Source of the DNA: Solobacterium sp.
Lineage (GTDB): Bacteria; Bacillota_I; Bacilli_A; Erysipelotrichales; Erysipelotrichaceae
Assembly: GCA_017536845.1 (NCBI GenBank)
Contig: JAFWCP010000554.1
Span: 1-7,507, forward strand
DNA length: 7,507 nt
Reading direction: 5' to 3'
Part shown: positions 6,528 through 7,507 of the stretch, one piece after another
How positions within the stretch are numbered: position 1 is the stretch's first letter
Layout: each line of letters starts with the position of its first letter
Program-made: the position numbers and the translations under genes
The notes under the pieces: generated by a model
Told to the model about the DNA's origin: nothing
Seen by the model: the letters and a program-made list of their open reading frames with translations, nothing else
Databases searched by the model: none

Positions 6528-7130
6528 ATGCGCGAATGCACCAATGACCCATTTTATGAAATGATCGGCAGTTACGGAAACTGCATTGTTGATTACTGCA
6601 TCCTGGAAGACGATACCCCGCATCAGGGATACCGCTCACATAAAGATGCCGTTCTGTCTGCCATGCTGAAAGTGATTGAACGTGATATCGATACGCGCCT
6701 GAAAGACGAGGTCAGCGGCTGGAAAGTCTGGGACGAACCGTTTCCATGGAGCTTTGATATTGTTAAGGCGCAGGCGCATCAGATTGATTCGGATACGCTG
6801 CTGTATGTCCCGCAGATGCAAAGGACTGACCGAGTCGGCCGCAGGGTCTATGACGGCGGACTGCCGGATCCTTTACAAGGCGGGCAGATCCCGTACTGGT
6901 ATGCTTTCCTGGAAACACCGCATCCATCAGGATACGGTCCGGATGACTTCCGCAAGGTCAATTCCATTCTGTTTCCAAAAGGGACTGATGGACTTGAAGT
7001 CTATGAGTGGACGACAGACTGGTCCAGCTATTTTGATGAAGGCCATGAATGGTGGGGAACGGCGTGCTGGAGCGTATATGACAGGAACATGGAACGATAC
7101 GTTGTCATCATGGCTTCCGCAACCGACTGA
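6528..7130 (+). CDS. Uncharacterised Trp-rich protein (200 aa)
   Basis: I do not recognise a named family. The protein looks soluble, with no signal peptide or membrane segment. It has nine tryptophans, clustered in GWKVWDEPFPWSF (64-76) and in WTTDWSSYFDEGHEWWGTACWSVYD (161-185). It also carries a GYRSHKDAVLSAMLKVIERDID helix (34-55) and the segment IPYWYAFLETPHPSGYGPDDF (121-141). The acidic/aromatic end ERYVVIMASATD suggests an intact C-terminus. The ATG at 6528 was chosen for AGGAG (6517-6521) with a 6-nt spacer. The frame is open back to an ATG at 6198, giving 310 codons, but that extension has no RBS, low-complexity polar composition and a large palindrome within it. I recall similar hypothetical proteins in gut clostridia but can assign no role. 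It may be its own transcription unit. Confidence 0.75.
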   Translation: MRECTNDPFYEMIGSYGNCIVDYCILEDDTPHQGYRSHKDAVLSAMLKVIERDIDTRLKDEVSGWKVWDEPFPWSFDIVKAQAHQIDSDTLLYVPQMQRTDRVGRRVYDGGLPDPLQGGQIPYWYAFLETPHPSGYGPDDFRKVNSILFPKGTDGLEVYEWTTDWSSYFDEGHEWWGTACWSVYDRNMERYVVIMASATD

Positions 7131-7207
7131 AGCAGGCTGCTGAAAAGAGGATTTCTCACCGGAAGGCAGAGACCGCAAAAAGAAAAAGGAAAGATGCCAT
7201 GTCGTAA

Positions 7208-7366
7208 AAGAATACTGCAGTATACAGAGCCAGGGGACGGATTGATTCTGCCAATGCGCAGGTGTTTGAGAAAGATATGAAAGACATGCTTTCTCAGCAT
7301 CCGGATGCTTTATGCGGTGGCGCATCCGGAAAAACGTTGCGGGAAACTGGGAGCTTTGTCCTTTAA
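7208..7366 (+). pseudogene. STAS-domain-like fragment (remnant)
   Basis: The frame between TAA 7205-7207 and TAA 7364-7366 encodes 52 residues containing VYRARGRIDSANAQVFEKDM. This strongly resembles the first strand-turn-helix of STAS domains (anti-sigma-factor antagonists and their fusions). It is followed by a helix ending MLSQHPDA. There is no start codon or RBS before this motif, and the usual next segment with the conserved Ser (ISSAGL) is missing. The remainder (LCGGASGKTLRETGSFVL) does not fit. I read it as a decayed piece of a STAS gene; chance resemblance is possible. Confidence 0.4.
7300..7330. repeat. Inverted repeat with 9-bp arms inside the STAS-like remnant
   Basis: TCCGGATGC (7300-7308) pairs with GCATCCGGA (7322-7330) around 13 nt. 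The loop holds a nested ATGCG/CGCAT pairing option (7312-7325). The left arm also belongs to a perfect 14-nt palindrome (7296-7309). AAAA, not T, follows on the + strand. Confidence 0.5.
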
Positions 7367-7438
7367 ACAGAAGGCCGATCCATCAGAAGAAAGACGGAAA
7401 CCGGCAGGAACGCAGGGTCATGGGACGGGAGGAAGGAC

Positions 7439-7507
7439 ATGCATGTACAAAGACTGATGGAAACGAATGTATATGCCCTGAAAGGGAGGGTGCTGATTGT
7501 CGGCACC
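7439..7507 (+). CDS. Unidentified gene, 5' end only
   Basis: Twenty-three codons run to the window end: MHVQRLMETNVYALKGRVLIVGT. GGAGG (7428-7432) lies 6 nt before the ATG, an excellent RBS, so this is probably the true start of a gene. The visible part reads as a short helix followed by a beta strand ending in a Gly. It is too short to name; a nucleotide-binding or STAS-type N-terminus would both be compatible. Confidence 0.55.
   Translation, partial: MHVQRLMETNVYALKGRVLIVGT

Noticed and set aside
7195..7281. 28-codon frame starting at about 7197 with AAGGAAAG before it
   Set aside because: It overlaps the STAS-like frame, its sequence is protein-unlike, and the RBS-like purine run is part of a long A/G tract.
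7300..7330. Resemblance of the inverted repeat to enterobacterial REP elements
   Set aside because: It occurs once in this window and the organism appears to be a Firmicute; similarity is probably coincidental.

Overview
The window looks like a chromosomal stretch from a moderately GC-rich Firmicute, most likely a gut-type clostridial or erysipelotrichial bacterium. The reasons are a PTS IIBCA/TreC trehalose operon, strong GGAGG ribosome binding sites, Gram-positive-type intrinsic terminators, and a thiaminase I resembling the Paenibacillus/Clostridium enzyme. The taxonomic guess is inference only.

Layout. (1) Positions 1-2820 hold the end of a trehalose operon on the + strand. It comprises a 5'-truncated trehalose PTS EIIC-EIIA permease, trehalose-6-phosphate hydrolase 10 nt later, and a strong intrinsic terminator. 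(2) Positions 2840-3808 hold two broken genes placed head to head. The C-terminal two thirds of an AraC-family regulator lies on the - strand and the C-terminal third of an SGNH/GDSL hydrolase lies on the + strand. They meet at about 3440-3455. The arrangement looks like a deletion that removed the shared divergent promoter region and both 5' ends. (3) Positions 3809-5398 hold an AT-rich promoter-like stretch, a short open frame of unknown origin that overlaps the next start by ATGA, and an intact thiaminase I (thiamine pyridinylase) with an N-terminal export signal. (4) Positions 5500-5946 encode a small GNAT acetyltransferase. (5) Positions 5947-6527 have no confident gene but contain inverted repeats, including an 11-bp-arm palindrome with a single central base. 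(6) Positions 6528-7130 encode an unrecognised, Trp-rich 200-residue protein. (7) Positions 7131-7438 hold a frame with the sequence signature of a STAS domain but no start codon, probably a remnant. (8) A new gene with an excellent RBS starts at 7439 and runs off the window.

Function. The two trehalose genes form a pathway: uptake with phosphorylation to trehalose-6-phosphate, then cleavage to glucose and glucose-6-phosphate. Thiaminase I would act outside the membrane, destroying thiamine or exchanging its thiazole for other nucleophiles. No thiamine synthesis, transport or bacimethrin genes are visible beside it. The right-hand part of the window reads as an accessory region with several decayed genes around a few intact ones.
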